DNA of 64,000 nt, from NCBI RefSeq assembly GCF_010731635.1, contig NZ_AP022583.1, forward strand, positions 1,488,001 to 1,552,000, written 5' to 3'. The position numbers and the translations under genes are program-made. The DNA comes from Mycobacterium noviomagense. GTDB taxonomy: Bacteria; Actinomycetota; Actinomycetes; Mycobacteriales; Mycobacteriaceae. The notes under the pieces were generated by a model. It searched no databases. It was given only the letters and a program-made list of their open reading frames with translations, and was not told the DNA's origin. Of this stretch, positions 38,376-47,529 are shown piece by piece; position 1 is the first letter of the stretch; each line of letters begins with the position of its first letter.

Positions 38376-39020
38376 CTACAGCATTGCGCCGAACATGACG
38401 GCCATACCGGCGGCCATGAACGCCTGACATGGCAGGCCTAGATCCGCGAGATTAGCGCGTTGCAAGGCCGGGTTGGTTTTACGCTGAGCGAAATACCGGT
38501 ACAGCCAATACACCGCCGCAGTTGCGTATCCGACGGTCGCAATCCAGTTGACCGTGGTGACCCACACCGGTTGGGCTGTCTCGGACAAGGACATGTTCAT
38601 ACCGGGCATCTGCACGCCCGGCGCGCTCGACATCGTGTGGTCAGGAGAATGACTGTGCTGGCCCGGCAGGCCTCCGTTCATGACCGCGTACAGCCAAGCC
38701 ACCGCCGCCATCATTATGGCGTGGTACCCGTTGATCAGTCGCTCCGCGGTGCCGGAAAATACGAGGGCAGCCACCAGCATGAACCAGACCGTTGCGGCGA
38801 GGAAGAAGATTATCGGCCCAAGTGGCGCGAGTTCCATCCCGACGGGCCAAGCCATTACAACCATCGCTGCGCACATCACTATGTGCAACAAGCGCTCGAC
38901 CGTGGATGTCCATGGACCGTCTTGCGCGACAAGGATATACACGTGTGTCGCGAAGCTGGCGCCGAAGAGGACGGTAACCGCCAATGGCAGCGCGAGGCCG
39001 TCGATCAAGGATTGAGACAT
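38376..39020 (-). CDS. DUF5134-type polytopic membrane protein (Rv0970-like)
   Basis: About 214 aa from the ATG at 39020, 4 bp after the ATPase stop (upstream ATGs at 39047 and 39056 would overlap it). Six membrane helices. A His/Met-rich loop between TM4 and TM5 (QHSHSPDHTMSSAPGVQMPG, then MNMS) is a plausible copper-binding stretch facing outside. In M. tuberculosis the equivalent follows ctpV in the CsoR regulon. The role in copper handling is inferred. Confidence 0.8.
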   Translation of the reverse strand: MSQSLIDGLALPLAVTVLFGASFATHVYILVAQDGPWTSTVERLLHIVMCAAMVVMAWPVGMELAPLGPIIFFLAATVWFMLVAALVFSGTAERLINGYHAIMMAAVAWLYAVMNGGLPGQHSHSPDHTMSSAPGVQMPGMNMSLSETAQPVWVTTVNWIATVGYATAAVYWLYRYFAQRKTNPALQRANLADLGLPCQAFMAAGMAVMFGAML

Positions 39021-39024
39021 CGCA

Positions 39025-41430
39025 TTATCGAAAACCGCCTCGAACATGCCGGCCAAACCGGCGCAGCCGCAGCGAGTTAGTCACCACGCTGACCGACGAG
39101 AACCCCATCACCGCGCCTCCGATGACGGGGTTCAGCACGCCGAGCGCAGCAAGTGGGATCGCGGCGGTGTTATAGCCGAAAGCCCAGCCAAGGTTCTGAT
39201 GGATCGTGCGTAGGGTGCGCCTCGATAGCTGGATGGCATGCACGACACCGTCGAGGCGGTCCGACATCAGCGTGATATCGGAGGCCTCGATCGCCACATC
39301 GGTACCGGTGCCGATCGCAATGCCAAGATCGGCTTGTACGAGGGCCGGCGCGTCGTTGACGCCATCGCCCACCATTGCGACCACTCGGCCCTCGTCCTGC
39401 AGTCGCCGAACCTCGGTTACCTTGTCCTGCGGCAACACCTCGGCCAGCACTCGCTCGATCCCGACTTGCTTGGCGATGGCGGCAGCCGTGCGGGCATTGT
39501 CCCCAGTGATCACGGCAACCTGCAGCCCCATGGCGTGCAGCTGACGGACCACGTCGCGGGCGTCGTCCTTGACCGTGTCAGCCACTGCGAGCACACCCAC
39601 GACCTGGCCATCCCGGGCGACGAACACCGCGGTGCGGCCTTGGTCTTCCAGCTCCGCGGCCGCGGCAGCGAGGTGGTCAGGCAGACCCAAATCATGCTCG
39701 TCGACTAGCTTGCGCCGCCCAACGAACACGGGCCAGCCCTCCACCTCGGCCCGCACCCCGTACCCGGCAAGGTTCGTGAACGCTGTGGCGGCCGGAATCT
39801 CCAATCCCCGCTCGCGCGCACCGGCGACGATCGCCGCGCCGATGGGATGTTCGGAGCCCGACTCGGCCGCGGCGGCAATGCCCAGCAGCAGATCGGGATG
39901 GCGCCGCTTGCCGGCAATAACATCGGTGAGCTGCATCTGGGCGCGGGTGAGAGTGCCGGTCTTGTCGAACACCACGGTGTCGATCTTCTTCGAGGCCTCC
40001 AGCACCTCGCCGCCCTTGATCAGGATCCCCAGGTCTGCGCCGCGGCCGGTGCCGACCATGATCGCCGTGGGGGTGGCCAGGCCGAGTGCACACGGGCACG
40101 CGATTATCAGCACCGCCACCGCCGCGGTCATGCCGGCGACCGGGTTGCCTGCGATTAACGTCCACCCCGCGAATGTCATGATCGCAAACCCGATGACAGC
40201 CGGCACGAACACCGCCGAGACCCGGTCCGCCACACGCTGTACCGGGGCCTTGCCGCCCTGTGCCTGCTCCACCAGGCGCACAATCTGAGCCAGCGCGGTG
40301 TCTGCCCCGACAGCGGTGGCGCGCACGGTCAGCATCCCATCGACGTTGACTGTTGCCCCCGCGACATGGTCACCCGCCGCTTTCTCGACCGGGACGGACT
40401 CGCCTGTCAGCATCGACTCATCGACGGCAGCGCGGCCGTCGATGACCTCGCCGTCGACTGGGATCTTCTCGCCAGGCCGCACCCGCACCAGATCGCCGAC
40501 TTGAACCTGGTCGACCGGGACTAGAAGCTCTTGGCCGTCGACGAGGAGCGTCGCTTCCTTGGCGCCCATCTCCAGCAGCTTGCTGATCGCCTCCCGTGCC
40601 TTGCCGTGGGCTCGGGCCTCGAAATAGCGGCCCAGCACCACGGCCGCGATGATCAATGCGGAGGTGTCGAGGAACAGCGGTCCACCGGTGAACAACTGGA
40701 ACGTGGAGTAGGTGAAGGCAGTCAACGTGCCCAGGGCGATAAGCGTGTCCATATTCGCGGTCAACTTCCGCGCTCGCTCTGCGGCCCCCTTCAGAAATGG
40801 CCAGCCAGCACCGAATTGCACCGGCACCGTCGCAGCGAAGGCCAACCAGCGTGCCCACGGATAACCGCCGAAAAACGTTGTCGCGCCAAACACCACAAGC
40901 CCGAGCGGCCAGGCCAGCCACACCCGCCGCAGCCACCTTCGTCGCTCGCGTCTATTTGCATCGCCCGGGGACGACTGGCCGGGGGTTACCGGTTTGACGT
41001 GGCAGCCAAGACTGGCGAGTGCATCCCGCAGCCTCTCGATCTCCGGCGGATGGTCTGGGACGTCACGGCCTAGACCTAGCAGCGCTTGCCCTATCCCGCC
41101 GATGACTTTACCCACGATGCCGCCGCTGCCGGTATCGGTCGAGCCCGGGGCACGCGCGGGCACCGACGCGGCAGGGGTGTGCTCTGCATCGCTGATCGCC
41201 GACAAGATGGCAGCGGTGTCGCAGACCGCGGGCGAATACCTGATGACAACGGATGCCGTTCGCGGATAGACACGCACGGCGCGCACACCGGTCAGCTTGC
41301 CGACCGCCTCCTCGATCGCGGCGGAGCGGACCCCGTCGATACGAAACCCGTTGGTGTGCACACGCATCCGGCCGGCCGCGGCCGATGCCACGGTCAGCCC
41401 GGCATCACGGTCAGCATCAACGGTCAGCAT
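39025..41430 (-). CDS. ctpV: P1B-type copper-translocating ATPase (CtpV-like)
   Basis: About 801 aa from the ATG at 41430 (an upstream start at 41454 is possible). Features: degenerate HMA-like N-terminus without CxxC, membrane CPC motif in [15 protein letters not shown], actuator LTGESVPV, phosphorylation site [17 protein letters not shown] with the soft-metal His-Pro, and hinge [12 protein letters not shown]. The final helices carry [13 protein letters not shown] and [16 protein letters not shown], the Cu(I) P1B-1 signature (YN; M..SS). It pumps Cu(I) out of the cytoplasm. It follows the DUF1490 gene with a short overlap. Confidence 0.95.
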   Translation of the reverse strand: MLTVDADRDAGLTVASAAAGRMRVHTNGFRIDGVRSAAIEEAVGKLTGVRAVRVYPRTASVVIRYSPAVCDTAAILSAISDAEHTPAASVPARAPGSTDTGSGGIVGKVIGGIGQALLGLGRDVPDHPPEIERLRDALASLGCHVKPVTPGQSSPGDANRRERRRWLRRVWLAWPLGLVVFGATTFFGGYPWARWLAFAATVPVQFGAGWPFLKGAAERARKLTANMDTLIALGTLTAFTYSTFQLFTGGPLFLDTSALIIAAVVLGRYFEARAHGKAREAISKLLEMGAKEATLLVDGQELLVPVDQVQVGDLVRVRPGEKIPVDGEVIDGRAAVDESMLTGESVPVEKAAGDHVAGATVNVDGMLTVRATAVGADTALAQIVRLVEQAQGGKAPVQRVADRVSAVFVPAVIGFAIMTFAGWTLIAGNPVAGMTAAVAVLIIACPCALGLATPTAIMVGTGRGADLGILIKGGEVLEASKKIDTVVFDKTGTLTRAQMQLTDVIAGKRRHPDLLLGIAAAAESGSEHPIGAAIVAGARERGLEIPAATAFTNLAGYGVRAEVEGWPVFVGRRKLVDEHDLGLPDHLAAAAAELEDQGRTAVFVARDGQVVGVLAVADTVKDDARDVVRQLHAMGLQVAVITGDNARTAAAIAKQVGIERVLAEVLPQDKVTEVRRLQDEGRVVAMVGDGVNDAPALVQADLGIAIGTGTDVAIEASDITLMSDRLDGVVHAIQLSRRTLRTIHQNLGWAFGYNTAAIPLAALGVLNPVIGGAVMGFSSVSVVTNSLRLRRFGRHVRGGFR

Positions 41431-41737
41431 CGGTGGTCTTCGCCTTCGCAGCACGCTTCCGGGGTGAAACCTTCTCCTCCGCCGCCGCTGACGGTGGAAC
41501 TCCCTCCCCGCTGCGCTCTATCGCCTCGGCGAACATGTCGGCGGCCGTCAGTCGAGCCCGCTCGGTGCTCACTTCGGCCTTGCGGACACCGCGGACACCA
41601 CAGGCGAGAGCGCTAACCGTCGCCTCCCGCCACGGAACCTTCGCCACCACCCGGTGTAGCGCCTCATACGCCGCAAAAGCCACCAGGTGGGGCACCACCT
41701 TGGGCGCCGCCTTCCCCACGAGTCCATGCCAAGCCAT
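41417..41737 (-). CDS. DUF1490 small protein (Rv0968-like)
   Basis: 106 aa from the ATG at 41737, with GAAAGGAG upstream. [27 protein letters not shown] resembles the start of Rv0968, which sits between csoR and ctpV in M. tuberculosis. The N-terminal half is an amphipathic or weakly hydrophobic helix and the tail is Lys/Arg-rich. First gene of the copper operon here. Function unknown. Confidence 0.85.
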   Translation of the reverse strand: MAWHGLVGKAAPKVVPHLVAFAAYEALHRVVAKVPWREATVSALACGVRGVRKAEVSTERARLTAADMFAEAIERSGEGVPPSAAAEEKVSPRKRAAKAKTTDADR

Positions 41738-41916
41738 CTCGAATGCTCCTTTCCCCTCGTCCGGCGAATCACGCTCGAGTGGTCGTCAAGTCGATACCTA
41801 CTGGTCGCTGACCCGTGCGGACCGGTCCCGTCAGCTGGACTTCAACGTTCGCGTCAAACCGCTCAGCGCTCTGCAACGCGAGACTCGGCGTATCCCCTTA
41901 GCTAACGACAACCGTC

Positions 41917-41948
41917 AACGTAAGAGGTTGCCCCAGGGGCAAGGTCAA
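41917..41948 (-). promoter_or_regulatory. MerR-type promoter of the copper operon
   Basis: On the minus strand TTGACC (-35, 41943-41948) and TTACGT (-10, 41918-41923) are separated by 19 bp. The spacer holds a near-perfect dyad TTGCCCC-T-GGGGCAA (41928-41942). Over-long spacers with a central dyad are the hallmark of MerR/CueR-activated promoters. It drives the DUF1490-ctpV operon with a leader of about 170 nt and faces the divergent merR-family gene. Confidence 0.65.
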
Positions 41949-42224
41949 GTGCTAGGCAACTCCGGCGGTCGAGTAGCTGGATTCAGGGATAATTCGCCGC
42001 TTCCCTCAGTGCACCATTGATCATTCGAACGCATCGCAGTGACGAAATATGTTGCGAGGCAACTACTTAGGCGGCTAGCCCCCGAAGTTTAGACGAACGT
42101 CGTTGGCCTGCCATGCATTTGTCATCGAAATTCACTGCCGAGGGACACTGAGCCGGTTTTCGTGTGCCCGACCGCGGCGGCTTGGCCTTGCCCCGAGGGC
42201 CATTTCCAACGTTAGTATCACCGT

Positions 42225-42266
42225 CGGCGATGCCCGTCGCGAGTCCAATCGAGTCAGGCATCGCCG
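42225..42266. repeat. 10-bp inverted repeat upstream of the MerR-family gene
   Basis: CGGCGATGCC (42225-42234) and GGCATCGCCG (42257-42266) with a 22-bp spacer. Could be a hairpin in a leader RNA or a protein site. Confidence 0.4.
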
Positions 42267-42378
42267 GAAACATCGGTAGTTGGGCTATAAAGGATAAGGG
42301 GAACGGACCTGCAACGCTGGCACCGAAGCCCCTAACGAATGATCAGCGCGCTTGGATCCGGGACTCGCATTGGTACGC

Positions 42379-42837
42379 ATGAATGCTGCCGCTCGAAAAG
42401 CGTCATCACTGGCGGAACCCATCCGTGAGCGAAGCCTGGTGACGCACACCGTCGGTGACGCCGCCAAAGCCGTCGGCGTCTCAGCCAAGGCCATCCGAAT
42501 CTGGGAAGCCAAAGGGCTGCTCCCGCCGGCTGCGCGCACCCGAGCCGGCTACCGGCTATATACCGACGACGACATCGCGATCCTGCGTTTCATTCTGCGT
42601 GCCCGAACCCTCGGCTTGACGCTATCGGAGATCAAAGTCATCCTCGACTTGCATCGCCACGGCACGGCGCCCTGCGAGCAGGTCACTGCGCTGCTAGACA
42701 AGCACATTCGCGACATCGACCGCACCATCGCCGACTTGCGCGCCCTACGCACTACCCTGGCCGCTGCCCTACAGTCAGCCCGCAGTGATCAACGTCGCGG
42801 AGAGGCGGCCACGATCTGCCGCATCATTGAATCTTGA
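42379..42837 (+). CDS. MerR-family metal-responsive regulator
   Basis: 152 aa from the ATG at 42379 (a TTG at 42352 is in frame). HTH and wing: HTVGDAAKAVGVSAKAIRIWEAKGLLPPAARTRAGYRLY. A long dimerisation helix follows (CEQVTALLDKHIRDIDRTIA). Cys residues at the start of that helix (APCEQ) and near the end (TICRIIES) are the likely metal ligands. It is divergent from the copper operon and takes the position of csoR in M. tuberculosis. The metal could be Cu(I), but Cd, Zn or Hg are not excluded. Confidence 0.9.
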   Translation: MNAAARKASSLAEPIRERSLVTHTVGDAAKAVGVSAKAIRIWEAKGLLPPAARTRAGYRLYTDDDIAILRFILRARTLGLTLSEIKVILDLHRHGTAPCEQVTALLDKHIRDIDRTIADLRALRTTLAAALQSARSDQRRGEAATICRIIES

Positions 42838-43080
42838 AACGGCCAGGCCAAGGCCGCTCATTTGGGCGCGTCAGCCACCCCGTTGAATGCCGGCGAGCTC
42901 GCGCCTGCCGCTACACCGCGCAGACAACCGTCCAGCAGCACCTCTAGGTCGATACTGGGCGCGCCACCGCGGTGGTCGCCGCGATCGCCGTCGGCATCTA
43001 CCGCTACCGGCAACGGCGCTGGCGCAAACTGGTCCGCCACCATCTGCTGCCCGACGGGCCTGCCTACGCCGCGTAAGGGC
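42838..43080. other. Intergenic stretch with a possible gene fragment
   Basis: Plus strand at about 42964-43077 has an open frame (AVVAAIAVGIYRYRQRRW then KLVRHHLLPDGPAYAA, stop TAA). It looks like the tail of a membrane-anchored protein but has no start or upstream part. Not counted as a gene. Confidence 0.35.
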
Positions 43081-43986
43081 TCAGCTGCGTAAGAACTCCA
43101 CGATGTAGTCGGCCAGTTCTTCACCGGCGTCTTCTTGCAGGAAATGCCCGGCGTCGCGCACGACGGGATGGTCGATGCCCTGCGCGCCGCGCATTTCACG
43201 TTTGAAGATCGGCGCCATAGCGCCCGTTATCGGGTCGCCGTCGCTGAATGCGACCAGCATCGGTGTCGGACTCCCAGAGAGCTTTTGCCACGCCGACCGG
43301 TTAGCCGGTGTCGCGGGGTCATCGGGCGCGGTCGGGACCAGGCCCGGCATGGCACGCGGGCCGGCGCAGTAGGTGTCGTCGGGAAATGGAGCGTTGTAGG
43401 CCGCGCGTGCCGCGTCGCTGAGCGGGCGTCGACAACCCGACTGTATGAAGCCGCCGATGTCCAGCGACGGCTTGGTCTGGATGGTCTCCCGGAACTTCCA
43501 CCAGATCTCGGGCATCGGGTGGTCCCCGGTTGGCAGTCCCGTGTTGGCGACGACCAGTCGGCTGAACCGTTCCGGATGCTCGGCGGCCAGCCGCAATCCG
43601 ATCAGCCCGCCCCAGTCTTGCCCGACCAGCGTCACACGTTGCAGGTCCAAGACGTCAAACGCCAGCGCCCGCATCCACTCGACGTGACGCGCGTAGGTGT
43701 GGTCTTCGCGCTGGGCCGGCTTGTCTGAGCGACCGAAGCCGACGAGGTCCGGGCACACCACGCGATACCCGGCGGCGGACAGGACTGGGATCATTTTGCG
43801 GTACAGGAACGACCACGACGGTTCGCCGTGCAGCATGAGCACGGGATCAGCGTCGTCCGGGCCGTCTTGAACCCAGGCCACCCGCAGCTGCCCGCCGTCA
43901 CCGCCTGCGATGTCGGAATACCTTGGTGCGTAAGGGAATTCAGGAATATCGGCAAACCGCTCGTCGGGCGTTCGCAATGTCTGCAT
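43081..43986 (-). CDS. Haloalkane dehalogenase (DhmA-like)
   Basis: 301 aa from the ATG at 43986 (MQTLRTPDERFADIPEFPY). Alpha/beta hydrolase with dehalogenase signature: HGEPSWSFLYRK (oxyanion and halide-binding Glu/Trp), nucleophile Asp124 and halide-binding Trp125 in LVGQDWGGLIG, and the His base in RDAGHFLQED. Hydrolyses carbon-halogen bonds to alcohol and halide. Closest by memory to M. tuberculosis Rv2296. Confidence 0.9.
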   Translation of the reverse strand: MQTLRTPDERFADIPEFPYAPRYSDIAGGDGGQLRVAWVQDGPDDADPVLMLHGEPSWSFLYRKMIPVLSAAGYRVVCPDLVGFGRSDKPAQREDHTYARHVEWMRALAFDVLDLQRVTLVGQDWGGLIGLRLAAEHPERFSRLVVANTGLPTGDHPMPEIWWKFRETIQTKPSLDIGGFIQSGCRRPLSDAARAAYNAPFPDDTYCAGPRAMPGLVPTAPDDPATPANRSAWQKLSGSPTPMLVAFSDGDPITGAMAPIFKREMRGAQGIDHPVVRDAGHFLQEDAGEELADYIVEFLRS

Positions 43987-44020
43987 GGCTGTGAACATAC
44001 GCCAGGTGCACCGGGCGGTT

Positions 44021-44506
44021 TCAGCGGTCTTCGCGCAAGCCCGCCAGCGAGGGATGAGCCATCAGGCGGTCGAGGAACGGGCGCTGTCCTTTGAGCAGCT
44101 TGTTCCTTGCGTGTGCCACCGGAAACCAGCCGACGCGATCGACCTCGGGGAACTCGCGAACGACTCCCGAACCTCTCGGCCACTCCAGCTGAAAGGTGTT
44201 GCTGCGGGCATCGGTGATATCCAGATCGCCCTGGACGGCGAACACGATCACCACTTTGCCGCTGGGCTGCTTCAGCGTTCCCAATTCGACCCGTGGCGCA
44301 GCAGGCGGATCAAGGCTGATTTCCTCGACGAACTCGCGCTGAGCGACGACCCAGGGATCGTCACCTTCGACATACTCGCCCTTGGGGATTGACCATGCCG
44401 CGTCGTCCTTCTTGGCCCAAAACGGTCCGCCCGGGTGGGCGATCAGAACTTCGACGACGCCGTCCTGCACGCGATAGAGCAGCAGGCCTGCGCTGAGTTT
44501 CGGCAC
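44021..44506 (-). CDS. NUDIX hydrolase (Rv3733c-like)
   Basis: 161 aa. The NUDIX helix reads GEYVEGDDPWVVAQREFVEE followed by ISL; the REFVEE metal-binding core is intact, while the first Glu position is Asp and the last Gly is Ser. MPKLSAGLLLYRVQDGVVEVLIAHPGGPFWAKKDDAAWSIPKG fits the diadenosine-polyphosphate/MutT-like subgroup. After the metal block it resumes the backbone order (ligC then Rv3733c in M. tuberculosis). Confidence 0.92.
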   Translation of the reverse strand: MPKLSAGLLLYRVQDGVVEVLIAHPGGPFWAKKDDAAWSIPKGEYVEGDDPWVVAQREFVEEISLDPPAAPRVELGTLKQPSGKVVIVFAVQGDLDITDARSNTFQLEWPRGSGVVREFPEVDRVGWFPVAHARNKLLKGQRPFLDRLMAHPSLAGLREDR

Positions 44507-44518
44507 GCGCCTCAGACT

Positions 44519-45982
44519 TTAGAAGTGCGGTATGCCGGGAATGCCGCCGCCACCAAGCCCTGGAATGCCTGGGCCTCCGCCGCCGTGGCCGATGCCCGGG
44601 ACGGGCGGGCCCGGGATGTTCGGGCCAGGAATCCCGGGACCGGGCACGTTCGGCGCAGGGATGGGATTGGCCGGCACGGGTAGCTGTGGCGGTGCAACCG
44701 GAGCCGGCGGCGGTGCGACCGGTGGAGGTGCGGGCGCGACCGGCGGAGGTGCCGGGAGAGCCGGCGCCGGAGCTGCCGGAGCGGGCGCCGGAGGTGCGGG
44801 CGCGGCGGGGGCAGGCGCCGGAGCTGCTGGAGCCGGCGCTGTCGGCGCAGGCGCTTGCGGCGGTGCCGGCGCTTGGTTGGTCGGTACCACCATCCGCTGT
44901 CCGAGGTTGGGCCGGTCGTTGACTTTCGGCCGGATATCAAGCGCCAACGCGATCGCCAGCGCGGCAACACCGACGACAAAGATCGTCAATACGCCGAGCG
45001 CCACCACGAAAGGCTTGCGTGTCGGCCGTTCTTCCTCGTGGACGTCGGCCGCATCCGCGGCGGCCAGTCCGGCGCCTTCCGCGCCCGCCACAGCGGTGTA
45101 GGCGTTGGCTGCACTGTCCGGATCGGCGCTGTAGGCCAGGGCTTGCGTCATTTCGGTGGCGTCATAGTCACCCTGGCCCACAAACGCCGCATATCCGGGA
45201 GCAGCCATCGTGGCCTCAGCAGGCGCGCCGGGCTCGACGACGCCCGCGCCTGGAACTTGCGCGTAAGCCTGTGCGGCGGTGGACGATTCGAACAAAGGCG
45301 CGTGCGCCGAGGCCAGTGCCGCGCCGCGCGCCAGCGCCATCTCAGGTTCGTCGGGGGCATTCACCAGAAGCGAGGTCGCCGCCTCCAACTGCGGCTTGAT
45401 CTTGGCGACATCGACATCGGAGCCGACCACGAAAATCCCATCCGGTCGGGAGTCCAACACCTCTGCGCCGGCGACCATCTCGGTGAGCGCTGCTACGGCG
45501 GCCTCGTCATCAGCCGGCAACTGCCGTGTCTGCACATCAGTGACGGACCCGTCGGCCGTGTCGACGACCGCCAAGGTCGCAGTATCCGGTTCCACGAAAA
45601 GCAGCGCGGTGTGGTCGTAACCGACCGCGTTGCCGACCGTTTGAGTTAGCGCGGCCGCGGACAGGAAGGCCGAGACCAGCATGACGTTTTCCATCTTGTG
45701 CGCGGCCAGCAGGTCACGCAGTGCCGCCGCCTCTGCCGGATCGGTCCATGTCACCCCAGTGGAGGTCACCTGGTGACCGCCTTGGGTTGCGCTTTCTCGG
45801 GTGCCCAGGATCGCCGACACGACCTGATTTGGCGCGGTCAAGGTTGCCGGCTCTTGGTTATTTCCGTCAGTGCTGATCGGAATGGTGTCTTCCTCGACGG
45901 TGGCGCCGTCGGCGTTTTCCCCTTCAACCAGCACCATGCGGACATTCTCAGGTGCCATCGACACACCCATTACGATGTCCAC
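44519..45982 (-). CDS. Membrane protein with actin-like N-terminal domain and Pro/Ala-rich exported tail (DUF7159 type)
   Basis: About 487 aa. Start at the GTG at 45982 (VDIVMGVSMAPENVRMVLVEG), the family's usual N-terminus; SD GGAGGA is only a few bases upstream, and an ATG at 45970 is an alternative. Residues 1-220 look like an ASKHA-type fold (ALLFVEPDTATLAVVDTADG). One membrane helix follows (about 330-352). The tail of about 140 residues is almost only Pro, Ala, Val and Gly, ending in PG-rich repeats. Topology suggests a cell-wall-spanning tail. Function unknown. Confidence 0.7.
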   Translation of the reverse strand: MDIVMGVSMAPENVRMVLVEGENADGATVEEDTIPISTDGNNQEPATLTAPNQVVSAILGTRESATQGGHQVTSTGVTWTDPAEAAALRDLLAAHKMENVMLVSAFLSAAALTQTVGNAVGYDHTALLFVEPDTATLAVVDTADGSVTDVQTRQLPADDEAAVAALTEMVAGAEVLDSRPDGIFVVGSDVDVAKIKPQLEAATSLLVNAPDEPEMALARGAALASAHAPLFESSTAAQAYAQVPGAGVVEPGAPAEATMAAPGYAAFVGQGDYDATEMTQALAYSADPDSAANAYTAVAGAEGAGLAAADAADVHEEERPTRKPFVVALGVLTIFVVGVAALAIALALDIRPKVNDRPNLGQRMVVPTNQAPAPPQAPAPTAPAPAAPAPAPAAPAPPAPAPAAPAPALPAPPPVAPAPPPVAPPPAPVAPPQLPVPANPIPAPNVPGPGIPGPNIPGPPVPGIGHGGGGPGIPGLGGGGIPGIPHF

Positions 45983-46238
45983 CGCTCCTCCAAGAGTTTG
46001 CTGACTCCCCCGCGGTACAACCGCCAATTATACCCCTCCCCCGTCGACCATAAACTTCGCGATTACGGCTTGGAACCGTTGCCGCGCCGACGATTAGCTG
46101 TGACGTGGCACCACTTCGAGTTAGGGAGAGCTGTAGCCCACCGTGGCGCACCAGCCTTGGCGGTGTGACGGTTTGGATGGCATGGGACCGGGGTATCTCG
46201 CCGGCACTAAACACATGCCCCATAGGAGGTGCGGGATC

Positions 46239-46430
46239 GTGACCGTCGACGTCTGTCCCGCGTGCGGCTACCCGACGATCGGCCCGGATGTGTGCTTCTT
46301 CTGCCGCCCCGAAATCGTGATGACCGGCCAGCAAACGTCTGAGCCGGACGTTTCCACGACGCTGCATCGCGGGTCGGTGCCAGTAGGAGTAATGCACCCT
46401 GGCCTCGATCCGGCCGCGCACGTCGGTTAA
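46239..46430 (+). CDS. Small zinc-ribbon protein (63 aa)
   Basis: GTG start at 46239 after a strong AGGAGGT (46224-46230). VTVDVCPACGYPTIGPDVCFFC carries a four-Cys rubredoxin-like knuckle. The rest is polar. The frame is open further upstream but the Shine-Dalgarno fixes this start. No family recognised. Confidence 0.65.
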   Translation: MTVDVCPACGYPTIGPDVCFFCRPEIVMTGQQTSEPDVSTTLHRGSVPVGVMHPGLDPAAHVG

Positions 46431-46494
46431 CGCCAGACCGCACTGCTCCGGCGGTGTGCCGGGCCATCCGACCACGTAAGAAAGAGGTGCCGCG

Positions 46495-46773
46495 ATGACC
46501 AACGTCCTCAACTCGCTGAACTCGCTGGTCTGGCTTCTGGTCCTGATTCTCATTATTGCCGCGGTCGTGGTGGTGGTGCGGGCGCTGGTGGCGCCGAGGG
46601 AAGGCCCGCCAGCGTCCAGCGAACCACCCGTCGTCCACCATCAACCTGTCGTGCAACAACCCATACAGACGAGCGGGTTAGCGCCGGGCTGGTACCCCGA
46701 CCAGAACCACCCCAATTCGGTGCGCTACTTCGATGGTCGGGTCTGGACCTCGGCTACTCAGCCTCGCAGTTAG
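46495..46773 (+). CDS. DUF2510-containing single-pass membrane protein
   Basis: 92 aa from the ATG at 46495 (AAGAAAGAGG upstream). N-terminal helix (about 10-30, LVWLLVLILIIAAVVVVVRAL), polar linker, then DUF2510 motif LAPGWYPDQNHPNSVRYFDGRVWT at the C-terminus. DUF2510 is a small Trp-rich domain common in actinobacterial membrane proteins; role unknown. Confidence 0.85.
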   Translation: MTNVLNSLNSLVWLLVLILIIAAVVVVVRALVAPREGPPASSEPPVVHHQPVVQQPIQTSGLAPGWYPDQNHPNSVRYFDGRVWTSATQPRS

Positions 46774-46845
46774 TAATCCGTGCAGGCCCCAGCACATATG
46801 CGCATGCTGAAGCAGCTCCTGACTGAGGCGATGCGCAGATAAAAA

Positions 46846-46936
46846 TGGCGGTGGCGGAGGGATTTGAACCCTCGGACGGGGGTTACCCGTCACACGCTTT
46901 CGAGGCGTGCTCCTTAGGCCGCTCGGACACACCACC
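46846..46936 (-). tRNA. tRNA-Ser (anticodon CGA)
   Basis: Minus strand. Acceptor GGTGGTG pairs with CGCCACC (one U-G), discriminator G, and CCA encoded at 46846-46848. Anticodon stem CACGC/GCGTG with loop CTCGAAA gives anticodon CGA (UCG codon). Long variable arm around TGACGGGTAACCCCCGTC; T arm GAGGG-TTCAAAT-CCCTC. Confidence 0.96.
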
Positions 46937-46965
46937 GCCGAGCAGCTTACCCAACAAGAAGCCGA

Positions 46966-47424
46966 TCACCCCAATCGCTGCCGGGCAAAGAAGGCCTCCA
47001 GCAGCGCCGCGCATTCGTCGGCCAGCACGCCGCCCCGCACCTCCGGGCGATGGTTGAGCCGTCGATCCCGCACCACGTCCCACAGCGAGCCAACCGCTCC
47101 GGTTTTGGGTTCCCATGCCCCGAACACCAGCCGCGCCACCCGCGCCATCACCAAGGCGCCGGCGCACATCGTGCACGGTTCGACGGTGACGGCCAGCGTG
47201 GTGCCCTCCAATCGCCAACCGTCGCCGAGCACAGTGGCGGCGGTCCGCATCGCCAGAATCTCGGCGTGCGCCGTCGGATCACCGAGTGCCTCGCGGGCGT
47301 TGACGGCGCGCGCCAGCTCCGTTCCGTCAGGGCCCATGATCACCGCACCGACCGGGACGTCACGCGGACCCGCGGTGGCGGCGACCACGAGCGCGGCTCG
47401 GATCAAGTCCTCGTCTGCGATCAC
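46966..47424 (-). CDS. tadA: tRNA-specific adenosine deaminase TadA
   Basis: 152 aa from a GTG start. Zinc-dependent deaminase: His53-Ala-Glu55 (TAHAEILAM) and Pro83-Cys84-x-x-Cys87 (VEPCTMCAGAL). Converts A34 to inosine in tRNA-Arg(ACG). Equivalent to Rv3752c and cotranscribed after the Rv3753c-like gene. The GTG start lies within the edge of the 44-bp repeat (GTCGGTGATCGC). Confidence 0.95.
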   Translation of the reverse strand: MIADEDLIRAALVVAATAGPRDVPVGAVIMGPDGTELARAVNAREALGDPTAHAEILAMRTAATVLGDGWRLEGTTLAVTVEPCTMCAGALVMARVARLVFGAWEPKTGAVGSLWDVVRDRRLNHRPEVRGGVLADECAALLEAFFARQRLG

Positions 47425-47428
47425 CGAC

Positions 47429-47529
47429 GGCGACCCGCTGCGCCCGGCTCCGCCGCGCTTGCGATCACCGACTCGGACTGATGGCGGCGACCCGCTGCGC
47501 CCGGCTCCGCCGCGCTTGCGATCACCGAC
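47429..47529. repeat. Two copies of a 44-bp GC-rich direct repeat
   Basis: 47429-47472 and 47486-47529 are identical, each starting GGCGACCCGCTGCGCCCGGC and ending GCGATCACCGAC. The 12-bp end occurs a third time at 47417-47428. The copies run from the Rv3753c stop codon to the tadA start codon. Confidence 0.9.
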
